Source: UBA1151 sp963579925
GTDB lineage: Bacteria; Chloroflexota; Dehalococcoidia; Lucifugimonadales; Lucifugimonadaceae
Direction of reading: 5' to 3'
DNA length: 13,542 nucleotides
Assembly (NCBI GenBank): GCA_963579925.1
Contig: CAUZJA010000058.1
Span: forward strand, 1 to 13,542
The notes below the pieces were generated by a model. That model made no database searches. It saw nothing but the letters and a program-made list of their open reading frames with translations, and was not told the DNA's origin. Of the stretch, positions 6,631-13,411 are shown piece by piece. Every line of letters begins with the position of its first letter. The stretch's first letter is position 1. Position numbers and translations under genes: made by a program.

Positions 6631-7578
6631 GTGCCATCCACGCCCACCGCATCAACCGTGTTTGAACCAGTCATCGGCTGGCCCGCAATCCCACACGGCA
6701 TGTCGTTCCACGAAGCCACATCAGTGGCCGTCGACAATGACGACAATGTTTACATCTTCAACCGCGGCAGAAATCCCATGATGATCTTCGATCGTGATGG
6801 CAAATTTCTGGACACCTGGGGTGCTGGTGACTACCTCAGACCACACGGCATACACGTAACGCCGGACGATGATCTGCTCCTGGTAGAGGATGCGGGTCAC
6901 ACACTCAAGCGCACCAGCAAGAGTGGCGAAGTGAAGTACACAATCGGCACCCACGGTGAGCCGGCGGCGTGGCAGCAGGGAGCGCCGTTCAATCGACCAA
7001 CAGACGCGTTCGTATCACCCGTCTCTGGTGATATTTTCGTGACTGACGGCTACGGCAACTCCCGGGTGCACCGCTTCAAGCCCAACGGAGAGCATGTGCT
7101 TTCATGGGGCAAGCCGGGCACTGATCCCGGCCAGTTCAGCCTCCCGCACAATCTCGCCGTTCTGGACGATGGCCGTGTGATCGTGTGCGACCGTGAGAAC
7201 TATCGTTTGCAAGTCTTCACAGAAGACGGCGAGTTCATCCAGCAAGTCCATCTGCACAAACCCCAGGCCATCTGTCTTGGTCGCGGTGATGACACCGCCC
7301 TTTATGTCACGGAATCACGCCCTCCCACCGTGCAGGAAGGAGTCCCCGGACTCGGCCTTCGTATTCGGGTGCTCGACCGGCAGTTCAACGAAATCACAAG
7401 TATCGGCGCCGGCACATCCGGCCCCGCACCGGATCAGTTCATCTCCCCGCATGGCACAGCCATCGACTCTGAAGGCTCCCTCTACGTCGCCGAAGTCTCC
7501 TACACCGCCTTCGGCTCCCGATTCGATCCACCCCGAGAAGTCATCAGCATGCGGAAGTGGCGCCGAGTGTCCGGGTAA
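6631..7578 (+). CDS. NHL-repeat beta-propeller, peptidyl-alpha-hydroxyglycine alpha-amidating lyase (PAL)-like
   Basis: This 315-residue protein is a six-bladed NHL-type propeller; blades begin near residues 29, 70, 120, 171, 207 and 272. No signal peptide or membrane segment is visible. Animal PAL cleaves alpha-hydroxyglycine-extended peptides to amide plus glyoxylate. PAL-like residues are present: PHG/PHN histidines H72, H173 and H274 lie about 101 residues apart, like rat PAL zinc ligands His585, His690 and His786. Y141 in VTDGYGNSRV lies 69 residues after H72, the spacing of Tyr654. R45 in IFNRGRN matches Arg533. No monooxygenase (PHM) domain is fused or adjacent, so the substrate may be another N-(alpha-hydroxy) compound. 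The GTG at 6631 was chosen because AAGGAAG lies about 7 bases upstream; earlier in-frame starts overlap the aldo/keto reductase gene and give low-complexity sequence. It lies 61 bases after the reductase gene. Confidence 0.8.
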   Translation: MPSTPTASTVFEPVIGWPAIPHGMSFHEATSVAVDNDDNVYIFNRGRNPMMIFDRDGKFLDTWGAGDYLRPHGIHVTPDDDLLLVEDAGHTLKRTSKSGEVKYTIGTHGEPAAWQQGAPFNRPTDAFVSPVSGDIFVTDGYGNSRVHRFKPNGEHVLSWGKPGTDPGQFSLPHNLAVLDDGRVIVCDRENYRLQVFTEDGEFIQQVHLHKPQAICLGRGDDTALYVTESRPPTVQEGVPGLGLRIRVLDRQFNEITSIGAGTSGPAPDQFISPHGTAIDSEGSLYVAEVSYTAFGSRFDPPREVISMRKWRRVSG

Positions 7579-7675
7579 GCATCGGTCGTGTCACTCACCC
7601 AACCGTTCGTGCAGGAAGATTCCGGTGTGACATAGCCGAGCCGCTATTGACCCGAAGCGATATCCTCTTCGCACC

Positions 7676-8233
7676 ATGCATCCCCAGCCACCAGTCCACC
7701 CACTTGGCCGACGCATCGGCGTAATCGGCGCGGGCGGAAAATCCACGCTTGCTAGAGCACTTGCGCGCAAGCAGGACCTCGAATTCATCGAAATCGATGG
7801 AATTGCGCACCTACCCGGCTGGGAGAGCCGTTCTGACGATGAGATCAAGAGAATCGTCACGGAGCGCATAGCCAACAACCCCGATGGCTGGGTCACAGAC
7901 CACAACTCGACCGTCATGCCCATCATCTTCGAGAACGCAGACACAGTAATCGTCTTGCAACCGCAATTCCGCTACATGTTCTGGCGCCGCTTCACCCGCT
8001 CCCTCAAACGATCGTGGACCGGCGAACTCATCTGTAACGGAAACAAAGAAACTTTCAGGCAGAACTTCTTCTCCAAAAACTCCGCCATCTATGAAATGTG
8101 GACCAAGCGCCACAACTACAGAAGCTACGCAGAAAACATAACCGCCGAAGCCCCAGACAGAGTCAACCTCATCGTCCTCAAGTCAGCAAAGAAGATTGAA
8201 GAGTTCTACGAGGCGCACGGCCTCACGCGTTGA
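7676..8233 (+). CDS. FlaR/topology-modulation-like P-loop (adenylate kinase-type) protein
   Basis: The 185-residue product resembles small P-loop kinases annotated as FlaR, topology modulation protein or adenylate kinase-related. It has a Walker A-like loop GVIGAGGKSTLAR (15-27), a first-strand acidic residue D41 in EIDGIAHLPGW (39-49; the family reads about LDaixxxPGW), GWVTDHNST (71-79) and a basic helix YMFWRRFTRSLKR (100-112) like the arginine-rich lid. The Walker A loop is odd: it does not fit GX4GK[ST] exactly, because one residue seems to be missing before AGGKST. No SD is visible before the ATG at 7676; TATCCT at 7661-7666 could be a -10 for a leaderless transcript. It sits 97 bases after the propeller gene and 58 before the SDR gene. 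The phosphoryl acceptor is unknown in this family. Confidence 0.75.
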   Translation: MHPQPPVHPLGRRIGVIGAGGKSTLARALARKQDLEFIEIDGIAHLPGWESRSDDEIKRIVTERIANNPDGWVTDHNSTVMPIIFENADTVIVLQPQFRYMFWRRFTRSLKRSWTGELICNGNKETFRQNFFSKNSAIYEMWTKRHNYRSYAENITAEAPDRVNLIVLKSAKKIEEFYEAHGLTR

Positions 8234-8291
8234 GTCAGGACGCAGTCAACACGCATAAATTCCAGTCTTTGAATATCCCCAGGAGGATCCT

Positions 8292-9080
8292 GTGATCAAT
8301 ACGCTACTCATCGGTGGCAAAGGTAACATCGGCGCCGGGCTGCGGACGTATCTGCCGCAGATGAACGCCGGCTATCAGATCACCTCGGTAGATCTACCCG
8401 GCTCACCGGACAAGGCCACCGACCCCGATGCGCAGCGTACCTTCGTGGACATGGATATCTCTGCTGACGACGCGGGATTGCGTGAACTTCTGAAGGATCG
8501 CGACCTCGTCGTCTACCTCGCCCGCAAAGATCCGCTGGGCGATATGAACGCCATGACGGATCAGGTATTCCGAGCCATCATGGACGTCTGTCCGTCCGCA
8601 ATGGTCGTCGCATCCAGTTCCGTTCACGCCATGAGCGCCGCGTACTTCCCATTCGACATGGAGCCATACGCCACCATCGCCGCCCGCAAGTTCGACGAGC
8701 TCGACTCGTGGCCAGACCCACTCCCCGCGTCCCACGGCCCATGGCCTCGCAACGAGTACGGCATCGAGAAGTGCCACGTCGAAACGTGGTGCGCCCGTCT
8801 CGCCGTCGAAGGCCAGAGCGCCGTTGCCGCTCGGTGGGGAGGCATTAACCACCTCAATGAGATGACCGATGAAGTGGCCTACTTCTCCGTCTGGTGCCAC
8901 CAGGAAGACGCCGCCCGGTTCGTGAACGCCTGCTACGAGTCATCGCTCAGCGGCAAGATGCGATCTGGCGCGCACTACTACGTCATCTCAAACAACACCC
9001 ACAACATCTTCGATATCGAAACAGCGCGCCAAGAGATCGGCTACAAGCCCACTCACGATGCCGAGTCGTTCTACAAGTAA
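8292..9080 (+). CDS. NAD-dependent epimerase/dehydratase (extended SDR)
   Basis: The 262-residue product is an extended short-chain dehydrogenase/reductase. GGKGNIGAG at 8-16 is the Rossmann GxxGxxG loop, D34 after the second strand favours NAD over NADP, VVASSSVHAM at 105-114 carries the catalytic serine, and Y156-K160 in NEYGIEK is the YxxxK pair. A short C-terminal substrate domain ends in EIGYKPTHD, as in uronate dehydrogenase and sugar-nucleotide epimerase relatives. At 262 residues it is nearer uronate dehydrogenase in size than UDP-glucose epimerases (about 330). The GTG start at 8292 has a near-perfect AGGAGG 5 bases upstream, the strongest ribosome-binding site in the window. It lies between the P-loop and GGT-like genes on the same strand. 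The substrate is not predictable; a sugar acid or sugar nucleotide is plausible. Confidence 0.85.
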   Translation: MINTLLIGGKGNIGAGLRTYLPQMNAGYQITSVDLPGSPDKATDPDAQRTFVDMDISADDAGLRELLKDRDLVVYLARKDPLGDMNAMTDQVFRAIMDVCPSAMVVASSSVHAMSAAYFPFDMEPYATIAARKFDELDSWPDPLPASHGPWPRNEYGIEKCHVETWCARLAVEGQSAVAARWGGINHLNEMTDEVAYFSVWCHQEDAARFVNACYESSLSGKMRSGAHYYVISNNTHNIFDIETARQEIGYKPTHDAESFYK

Positions 9081-9154
9081 CGCAACGCACCAGCGGGTGG
9101 TAGCATCGCCGCACTCTTGAAGCAGCAGTAGTTTGAGGATGCGAGGAACGCGGC

Positions 9155-10822
9155 GTGACCGAGTCACTATTTCCTGACGGAGCAACCACCCACGGGCGAT
9201 CTGCCCGTGCCCCGGCCACCGGTGCCAAAGGCATGGTGGCATCCGCCCACCCGTTCGCCACCCGTGCAGGCGTCGAAGCGCTCCAGGATGGCGGTAACGC
9301 CATCGACGCCGCCGTGGCCGTCGCATCCACGCTGAACGTAGTTGAGCCATACATGTCTGGCATGGCGGGCATCGGCGTCGGACTGGTCTACATCGCCGCC
9401 GAAAACCGCACCCGCGTCCTCAACTTCTCCGGCAACGCCCCGCAAGCCGCGACTCCCGATCTCTACGATGATAAAAACATAGAACTCGGCCCACTCGCGC
9501 CACTCGTCCCCGGCAACATCGGCGGTTGGATGACAATGCATGGCGAGTACGGCCGACTTGACCGCAAGCAGCTCTTCAAGCGCGCGATCGAATACGCCGC
9601 AGACGGTGCCGCTCTGACCCCGTTCAACGCCTTCACACTCCAGGCGCAGATCGGGCTTATCGACCAGTTCCCATCAACCGCCGCTGGCCTTGATATAGAC
9701 CGGTCCAAAATCTCAACAGGCGCCGTCTTGCGCCAACCGTTCCTCGCAGAGTCGCTCGCCGCCGTTGCGGAAGGCGGGATGGAAGAGTTCTACGAAGGCA
9801 ACCTTGGCGACCGCCTCAATGCAGGCCATCGTGCTCTAGGCGGCATCATGACTCGGGAAGAACTCGCCGTATACAAGCCGTTCTGGCAGGAGCCGCTCAC
9901 CACCAACTACCGGGGCTTCGAAGTCCGCGTCCCACCGCCCAACTCATCTGGCTTCCAAATCTCAGAAACCCTCAGCATCCTCGATCAATTTGACCTCGAC
10001 GACTACGGCTCGGTAGATACGCTCCACACAGTAATAGAAGCCGTCTTCCGCGCCGCTGACGATCGCGCCCGCTACTCCGGTGATCCAACAAAAGTGAACG
10101 TGCCACTCGATCGCCTCCTCTCGCCCGAATACGCGAAGGAAGTAGCCAGGAGCATCGACCGCACACGCACCGCGGGAGTCCCCGCCGAACGTTGGCGACG
10201 CTCACGCATCGACCACCCACTTGTGAACGTCCACAAGCCCTACATCTCCGGCCTCACGACCCACTTCGCCACAGCCGACTCCGATGGCAACGTCGTCACC
10301 ATCACCCAGACACTCGGTGAGGCATTCGGCTCTAAAGTTGCGCCGGAAGGCACCGGCCTCTTCCTCAACAACATGTCCAAGTGGTTCGACATCGACACCG
10401 ACTCGGGCAGCCCAAACCTCATGAGTGGCGGACGACAGGTCGACTTCTGCGTCTCACCAGTCCAGCTCTTCGACATGTCCGGCGACACACCATCAATACG
10501 CATGTCCATCGGCACACCCGGCTCATACGGAATCCTGCACACATCGGCGCAGATGATCCACCACGCCGTCGACGCCGGAATGAACATCCAGGAAGCCATC
10601 GAAGCTCCTCGCTTCAGGTTCTACGACTCCGGCCAACTCCTCCTGGAAGACCGCTTCCCGAAAGCCATGCTGGACGATCTCGTCTCACGCGGCCACAAAT
10701 TCGAAATGCTGCCCACGTTCCACAACGCAGTAGGCGGAGGTCACGGCATCCAGTTCACAGACCACGGATCATTCCTCGGCGGCGCAGACCCCCGACGCGA
10801 CGGAGTAGCCCTGGGCTACTAG
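9155..10822 (+). CDS. Gamma-glutamyltransferase-family Ntn hydrolase with altered substrate pocket
   Basis: The 555-residue product covers the whole GGT proenzyme fold. ASAHPFATRAGVEAL and GGNAIDAAVAVA (29-57) are the N-terminal signature. T368 in GLTTHFATADSDGN is the autoprocessing nucleophile, giving subunits of about 367 and 188 residues. Family landmarks NNMSKWF, SIGTPGSYG and EAPRFRFYDSG follow. Residues that hold the gamma-glutamyl group in E. coli GGT are replaced when aligned by eye: Arg114 is S92, Asn411 is G388, Asp433 is W410 and Ser462-Ser463 is F431-C432. The nucleophile is kept, so it should process itself but act on another amide or acyl substrate. There is no signal peptide, unlike periplasmic GGT, so a cytoplasmic location is expected. 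The GTG at 9155 has GAGGAA upstream with about 8 bases to the start. It ends the five-gene plus-strand run. Family confidence is high; true gamma-glutamyl activity is doubtful. Confidence 0.88.
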   Translation: MTESLFPDGATTHGRSARAPATGAKGMVASAHPFATRAGVEALQDGGNAIDAAVAVASTLNVVEPYMSGMAGIGVGLVYIAAENRTRVLNFSGNAPQAATPDLYDDKNIELGPLAPLVPGNIGGWMTMHGEYGRLDRKQLFKRAIEYAADGAALTPFNAFTLQAQIGLIDQFPSTAAGLDIDRSKISTGAVLRQPFLAESLAAVAEGGMEEFYEGNLGDRLNAGHRALGGIMTREELAVYKPFWQEPLTTNYRGFEVRVPPPNSSGFQISETLSILDQFDLDDYGSVDTLHTVIEAVFRAADDRARYSGDPTKVNVPLDRLLSPEYAKEVARSIDRTRTAGVPAERWRRSRIDHPLVNVHKPYISGLTTHFATADSDGNVVTITQTLGEAFGSKVAPEGTGLFLNNMSKWFDIDTDSGSPNLMSGGRQVDFCVSPVQLFDMSGDTPSIRMSIGTPGSYGILHTSAQMIHHAVDAGMNIQEAIEAPRFRFYDSGQLLLEDRFPKAMLDDLVSRGHKFEMLPTFHNAVGGGHGIQFTDHGSFLGGADPRRDGVALGY

Positions 10823-10901
10823 AAAGGGACGATGCCGCGTAGGGGTTTCCCTTGTGGGTGCCTTCTTCGCACGCCATGATCAATGCGATCTGCGCCCGAT
10901 C

Positions 10902-10932
10902 TACGGTAGCGGCGGGTCTAAGACCCGCTCTT
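10902..10932 (+). repeat. REP-like palindromic repeat, copy 3 (left member of pair 2)
   Basis: Begins TACGGTAGCGGCGGG and ends GACCCGCTCTT, with the 7-bp TAA-loop hairpin core. It matches 3427-3455 over the shared 29 bases and is a perfect 31-base inverted repeat of 11155-11185. Confidence 0.85.
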
Positions 10933-10980
10933 CACACATGCCTGTCGCAACACCCCAGTCAGCGCCAACTTTGCTGCGTC

Positions 10981-11017
10981 GTTCCGGAATTTGCGGCTCC
11001 GCGCAAATGTCCGGAAC
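10981..11017 (+). repeat. Long hairpin repeat between the pair-2 elements
   Basis: GTTCCGGA followed by ATTTGCG pairs with CGCAAAT and TCCGGAAC, giving 15 bp with a one-base G bulge and a 6-base loop. CCAGGCAC follows, as it does the 3311-3338 hairpin. No T-run follows, so it is not a standard terminator. It could be a dispersed repeat or a structured RNA element. Confidence 0.6.
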
Positions 11018-11154
11018 CCAGGCACATCCACCTACGCCCACGTCAAAATCTAATACGCGGTAGCTGTGGGGGCTTGGTTCTCCTGAGCCTGTCGAAGGGC
11101 CCCGCCTCTTCCGTGGCAGAATAGGCCAACTCATATTCACAACGTTCGCGAACA

Positions 11155-11185
11155 AAGAGCGGGTCTTAGACCCGCCGCTACCGTA
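11155..11185 (-). repeat. REP-like palindromic repeat, copy 4 (right member of pair 2)
   Basis: Exact reverse complement of 10902-10932 over 31 bases. The pair encloses 222 bases, against 41 bases in pair 1, with the TACGGTAGCGG ends pointing outward in both pairs. Confidence 0.85.
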
Positions 11186-11285
11186 AGTCGGAGAGCATCA
11201 TCCGATTAGCCGCTGCTTCCGCACATCACCCCACTGTGGCACACTGCGCATCGCACATCCCACCACAAGAAAGCAGCACACAACC

Positions 11286-12536
11286 ATGGTCCAAATTCCA
11301 ATCGCAATCGTCGGCGCAGGCGGCATGGGCGGGCGGCACTTGCGGGCCATGGGCGCCCTCTACGAAAGCGGCATGGCAAACGTGGAACTCGCCGCCGTGT
11401 GCGACACGCGTGAGGAAAACGCGATCCACCTCGCCGACCTCGCTGAAGAGATGCTGGGCAAGCGACCGGAAGTCTTCACCTCCATGGAAGATATGCGCAA
11501 CAAACGGCGCGACATCGAAGCCGTCGATATCACCACAGACTCCGGCTCCCACCACCTCGTCGCAGAGATGGCATTCGACCTTGGCTACAACGTACTGTGC
11601 GAGAAGCCCCTCTCGCTCACCATCCGAGGCTGCAACCGCGTCATCGATGCATGGAAAAAGAGCGGCAAAGTCCTCAGCGTGGGCGAGCAGGAACGCCGCG
11701 ACCCAATGTGCCGACTCAACAAGGCCGTGCTAGAAGCTGGCGCAATCGGCAAGCCGTACAGCTTCCTACTCGGCTCAGCCAGCGGCGGCAACGACATCAT
11801 CATCTGGCCGTGGCGACACTACAAGAACATCGGCGGAATCTTCGTCGACGCCGGAGTCCACGCCGTCGACCAGATGATGTACTACATGGGCAACGTTGAA
11901 GAGGTGTACGCCGTCTCCAAGGTCTGGGAGCCAAAGCGCTACAAAGGCGATCGCATCGGAGTCGCTAACTTCTACGACCACTGGGCCGATGAAGTGCCTG
12001 ATGAAATCGATGCCGACGCCGAAGACATGGTCATCTCAACCCTGAAGTTTGAGAGCGGCGCAGTAGGGCAGTGGACCTCGTTCTTCGCCGCTCACGGCGA
12101 GCCACTCCAATACGGCATGATCTACGGCAGCAACGGCTCAGTGGCCCCCGCCAAGCAACGCCGCGGCAACCCCCTCAGCGTAACCATCGACGGCGAGGGC
12201 CTCATTGAAGGCGATGCCGTCCTCGACCTGGTCCCTGATTTCCACCTCGAAGAACTCCCAGCCCGCCTCTTCGGCAGCGACCGCCTCGGCTCCTACGACA
12301 CCCCCTTCGAAGACGCCGACCGCTTCCTGGTAGCCCTCGAGTACTACGAACTCGGCCAGTGCATCACCGATGGCGTCAAGCCAGAAGTAGACGCCTACGT
12401 AGGCCGCAAAGACCTCGCAGTCTGCAACGCAGCCCTCGAATCGTCAGTCCTCGGCCGCGCTGTAACAATCGAAGAAATCGAAAACGAAACCACAGCCCAA
12501 TACGAAGCCAGCATCAACAAACACTGGAACATCTAG
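11286..12536 (+). CDS. Gfo/Idh/MocA-family NAD(P)-dependent oxidoreductase
   Basis: The 416-residue product has the two-domain Gfo/Idh/MocA architecture. The N-terminal Rossmann domain shows AIVGAGGMGGRHLRAM (7-22) and an acidic residue after strand two (VCD, D40), favouring NAD. CEKPLS at 105-110 carries the conserved catalytic lysine K107. The C-terminal domain has GGIFVDAGVHAVDQM (183-197), where D188 and H192 are the usual catalytic pair. Such enzymes oxidise or reduce hydroxyl groups of sugars, inositols and related polyols. At about 416 residues it is somewhat longer than many relatives (about 330-380). The ATG at 11286 is the only start that gives the full Rossmann strand; no good SD precedes it (AAGAAAG about 14 bases upstream). 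Its stop lies 143 bases before pyrE, with a repeat in between. Confidence 0.86.
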   Translation: MVQIPIAIVGAGGMGGRHLRAMGALYESGMANVELAAVCDTREENAIHLADLAEEMLGKRPEVFTSMEDMRNKRRDIEAVDITTDSGSHHLVAEMAFDLGYNVLCEKPLSLTIRGCNRVIDAWKKSGKVLSVGEQERRDPMCRLNKAVLEAGAIGKPYSFLLGSASGGNDIIIWPWRHYKNIGGIFVDAGVHAVDQMMYYMGNVEEVYAVSKVWEPKRYKGDRIGVANFYDHWADEVPDEIDADAEDMVISTLKFESGAVGQWTSFFAAHGEPLQYGMIYGSNGSVAPAKQRRGNPLSVTIDGEGLIEGDAVLDLVPDFHLEELPARLFGSDRLGSYDTPFEDADRFLVALEYYELGQCITDGVKPEVDAYVGRKDLAVCNAALESSVLGRAVTIEEIENETTAQYEASINKHWNI

Positions 12537-12562
12537 AACGGCAACGCCACGCTCGCTTCTTA

Positions 12563-12598
12563 CCCCCTCTACCTCTGGGAGAGGGCTTGGGTGAGGGC
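12563..12598 (+). repeat. C/T-rich hairpin repeat upstream of pyrE
   Basis: CCCTCT pairs with AGAGGG across a short loop, followed by CTTGGGTGAGGGCG. This is a familiar dispersed intergenic type (CCCTCTCCC...GGGAGAGGG...GGGTGAGGG). A related copy in the same orientation lies after pyrE at 13234-13272. Confidence 0.65.
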
Positions 12599-12679
12599 GC
12601 GCCACAGCCACCACCACCCGTCATCAACCCACCAACCCCTATTGTCAGAGACCTAACAGGGAAAGGAACACCACCCAGC

Positions 12680-13216
12680 ATGACCACCCCCGCCTCAATG
12701 ACTGACGTAGCCAACAGAATCACCGCCGCCTCATACTTAACCGGCCAGTTCACACTCCGCTCCGGCATCGTCAGTGACCACTACTTCGACAAATACGCAT
12801 TCGAATCAGACCCCAAGCTGCTGAGTGATATCTGTACGCTTCTAGCACCGCGAGTCCCAGAAAAAACAGACGTACTCGTCGGGATGGAACTCGGCGGCGT
12901 ACCCATTGCCACGATGCTGTCTCAACTCACCGGACTACCACTCGCGCTAGCCCGAAAAGAAACCAAAAACTACGGCACAGCGCGCCAGATCGAAGGCCTC
13001 GACGTGGCCAACAAGAACACGCTAATCGTAGAAGACATCATCACATCAGGCGGGGCAGTAGCCGACTCGATCGACGTCCTACGCACCCTCGGTGCAAACG
13101 TCCAATACGCCATATGCGTCATAAACCGCGGCCCCGAAGAACCACCGTTACTCGGTGAGCGTAGCGTAAAGCTAGATGCCTTGTTCACAGAGGGCGCACT
13201 GAATCTCCCAGAGTGA
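12680..13216 (+). CDS. pyrE: Orotate phosphoribosyltransferase
   Basis: The 178-residue product transfers ribose-5-phosphate from PRPP to orotate to make OMP, the fifth step of pyrimidine synthesis, in the cytoplasm. FTLRSGIVSDHYFDKYAFES (24-43) is the orotate-enzyme N-terminal signature (consensus FxLxSGxxSxxYxD). Basic residues in RKETKNYGTARQIEG (92-106) form the flexible catalytic loop, K93 and K96 being the conserved lysines. LIVEDIITSGGAVADSI (115-131) is the PRPP-binding motif with D119. Length is a little below the common 180-215. The ATG at 12680 has AAAGGAA 11-12 bases upstream; the open frame reaches back to 12359, but that part overlaps the Gfo/Idh/MocA gene and is Arg/Pro-rich junk. 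Another ATG at 12698 is possible. No other pyrimidine gene is nearby, and similar repeats stand on both sides. Confidence 0.9.
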   Translation: MTTPASMTDVANRITAASYLTGQFTLRSGIVSDHYFDKYAFESDPKLLSDICTLLAPRVPEKTDVLVGMELGGVPIATMLSQLTGLPLALARKETKNYGTARQIEGLDVANKNTLIVEDIITSGGAVADSIDVLRTLGANVQYAICVINRGPEEPPLLGERSVKLDALFTEGALNLPE

Positions 13217-13233
13217 TCCTTGGCCAGCATCTT

Positions 13234-13272
13234 GCCCTCTCTCCCGCCGGGAGCGGGCTGGGGTGAGGGGGC
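13234..13272 (+). repeat. C/T-rich hairpin repeat downstream of pyrE
   Basis: Same type and orientation as 12563-12598: CCCTCTCTCCCG, then CGGGAGCGGGCT, then GGGGTGAGGGGGC, with a CTCCCG/CGGGAG hairpin. It lies 17 bases after the pyrE stop; no T-run follows. Confidence 0.65.
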
Positions 13273-13327
13273 TGTTCGCTTCCGTCCGCCACGGCCAATT
13301 CCTGCATGGCAGATGCCCGCCCGCGGC

Positions 13328-13411
13328 CTATGCCCGTGCGGCAGCCACCCCAGGCTCCCACAGCTCAATCTTCCGATCCTCCGGGTCGTACACCTAGGCG
13401 AACCTTCCGTA
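13328..13411 (-). pseudogene. C-terminal remnant of a second VOC protein, with in-frame TAG
   Basis: On the minus strand this reads YGRFA, TAG, VYDPEDRKIELWEPG and a short Ala/Arg tail to a TAG at 13330-13328. The pattern GRFAxxxDPExxxIELWEP is the end of glyoxalase-type VOC proteins, whose glutamate in IELWEP is a metal ligand. The internal TAG (13396-13394) stands where Trp or Tyr is usual. Everything upstream of YGRFA is replaced, in the same frame, by transposase sequence. It differs from the tail of the intact VOC gene at 3562-3957, so it derives from another paralogue. Confidence 0.6.

Larger units (their letters stand above)
10823..11285. other. 463-base intergenic region filled with repeats
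   Basis: Between the GGT-like and Gfo/Idh/MocA genes lie, in order: a perfect 31-base inverted repeat pair (10902-10932 and 11155-11185), inside it a 15-bp hairpin repeat (10981-11017) and a CTGAGCCTGTCGAAGGG motif (11083-11099) that I recognise as a widely dispersed intergenic repeat, then about 100 bases leading to the next gene. Short open frames cross the repeats, but none has a supported start or protein-like composition. I see no RNA gene. Confidence 0.65.

Noticed and set aside
7647..7666. TTGACC plus TATCCT as a -35/-10 promoter before the P-loop gene
   Set aside because: Spacing is 8 bases instead of about 17, so they cannot act together as a standard promoter.
10825..10852. AAGGGA/TCCCTT as a terminator after the GGT-like gene
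   Set aside because: Six-base stem with a loop of about 17 bases and no T-run.
10852..11124. Two short plus-strand open frames in the GGT to Gfo gap
   Set aside because: Both are made largely of intergenic repeat sequence, lack an SD and have no protein-like pattern.
3427..11185. Repeated palindromes as a CRISPR array
   Set aside because: Four copies in two distant inverted pairs, not regularly spaced direct repeats, and no cas genes.
11237..11250. TGGCAC resembling a sigma-54 -24 box before the Gfo/Idh/MocA gene
   Set aside because: The matching -12 GC does not occur at the required spacing, and no activator gene is in the window.
12359..12679. Upstream extension of the pyrE frame
   Set aside because: Overlaps the end of the Gfo/Idh/MocA gene, is Arg/Pro/Gln-rich and crosses a repeat; the family N-terminus begins after the ATG at 12680.
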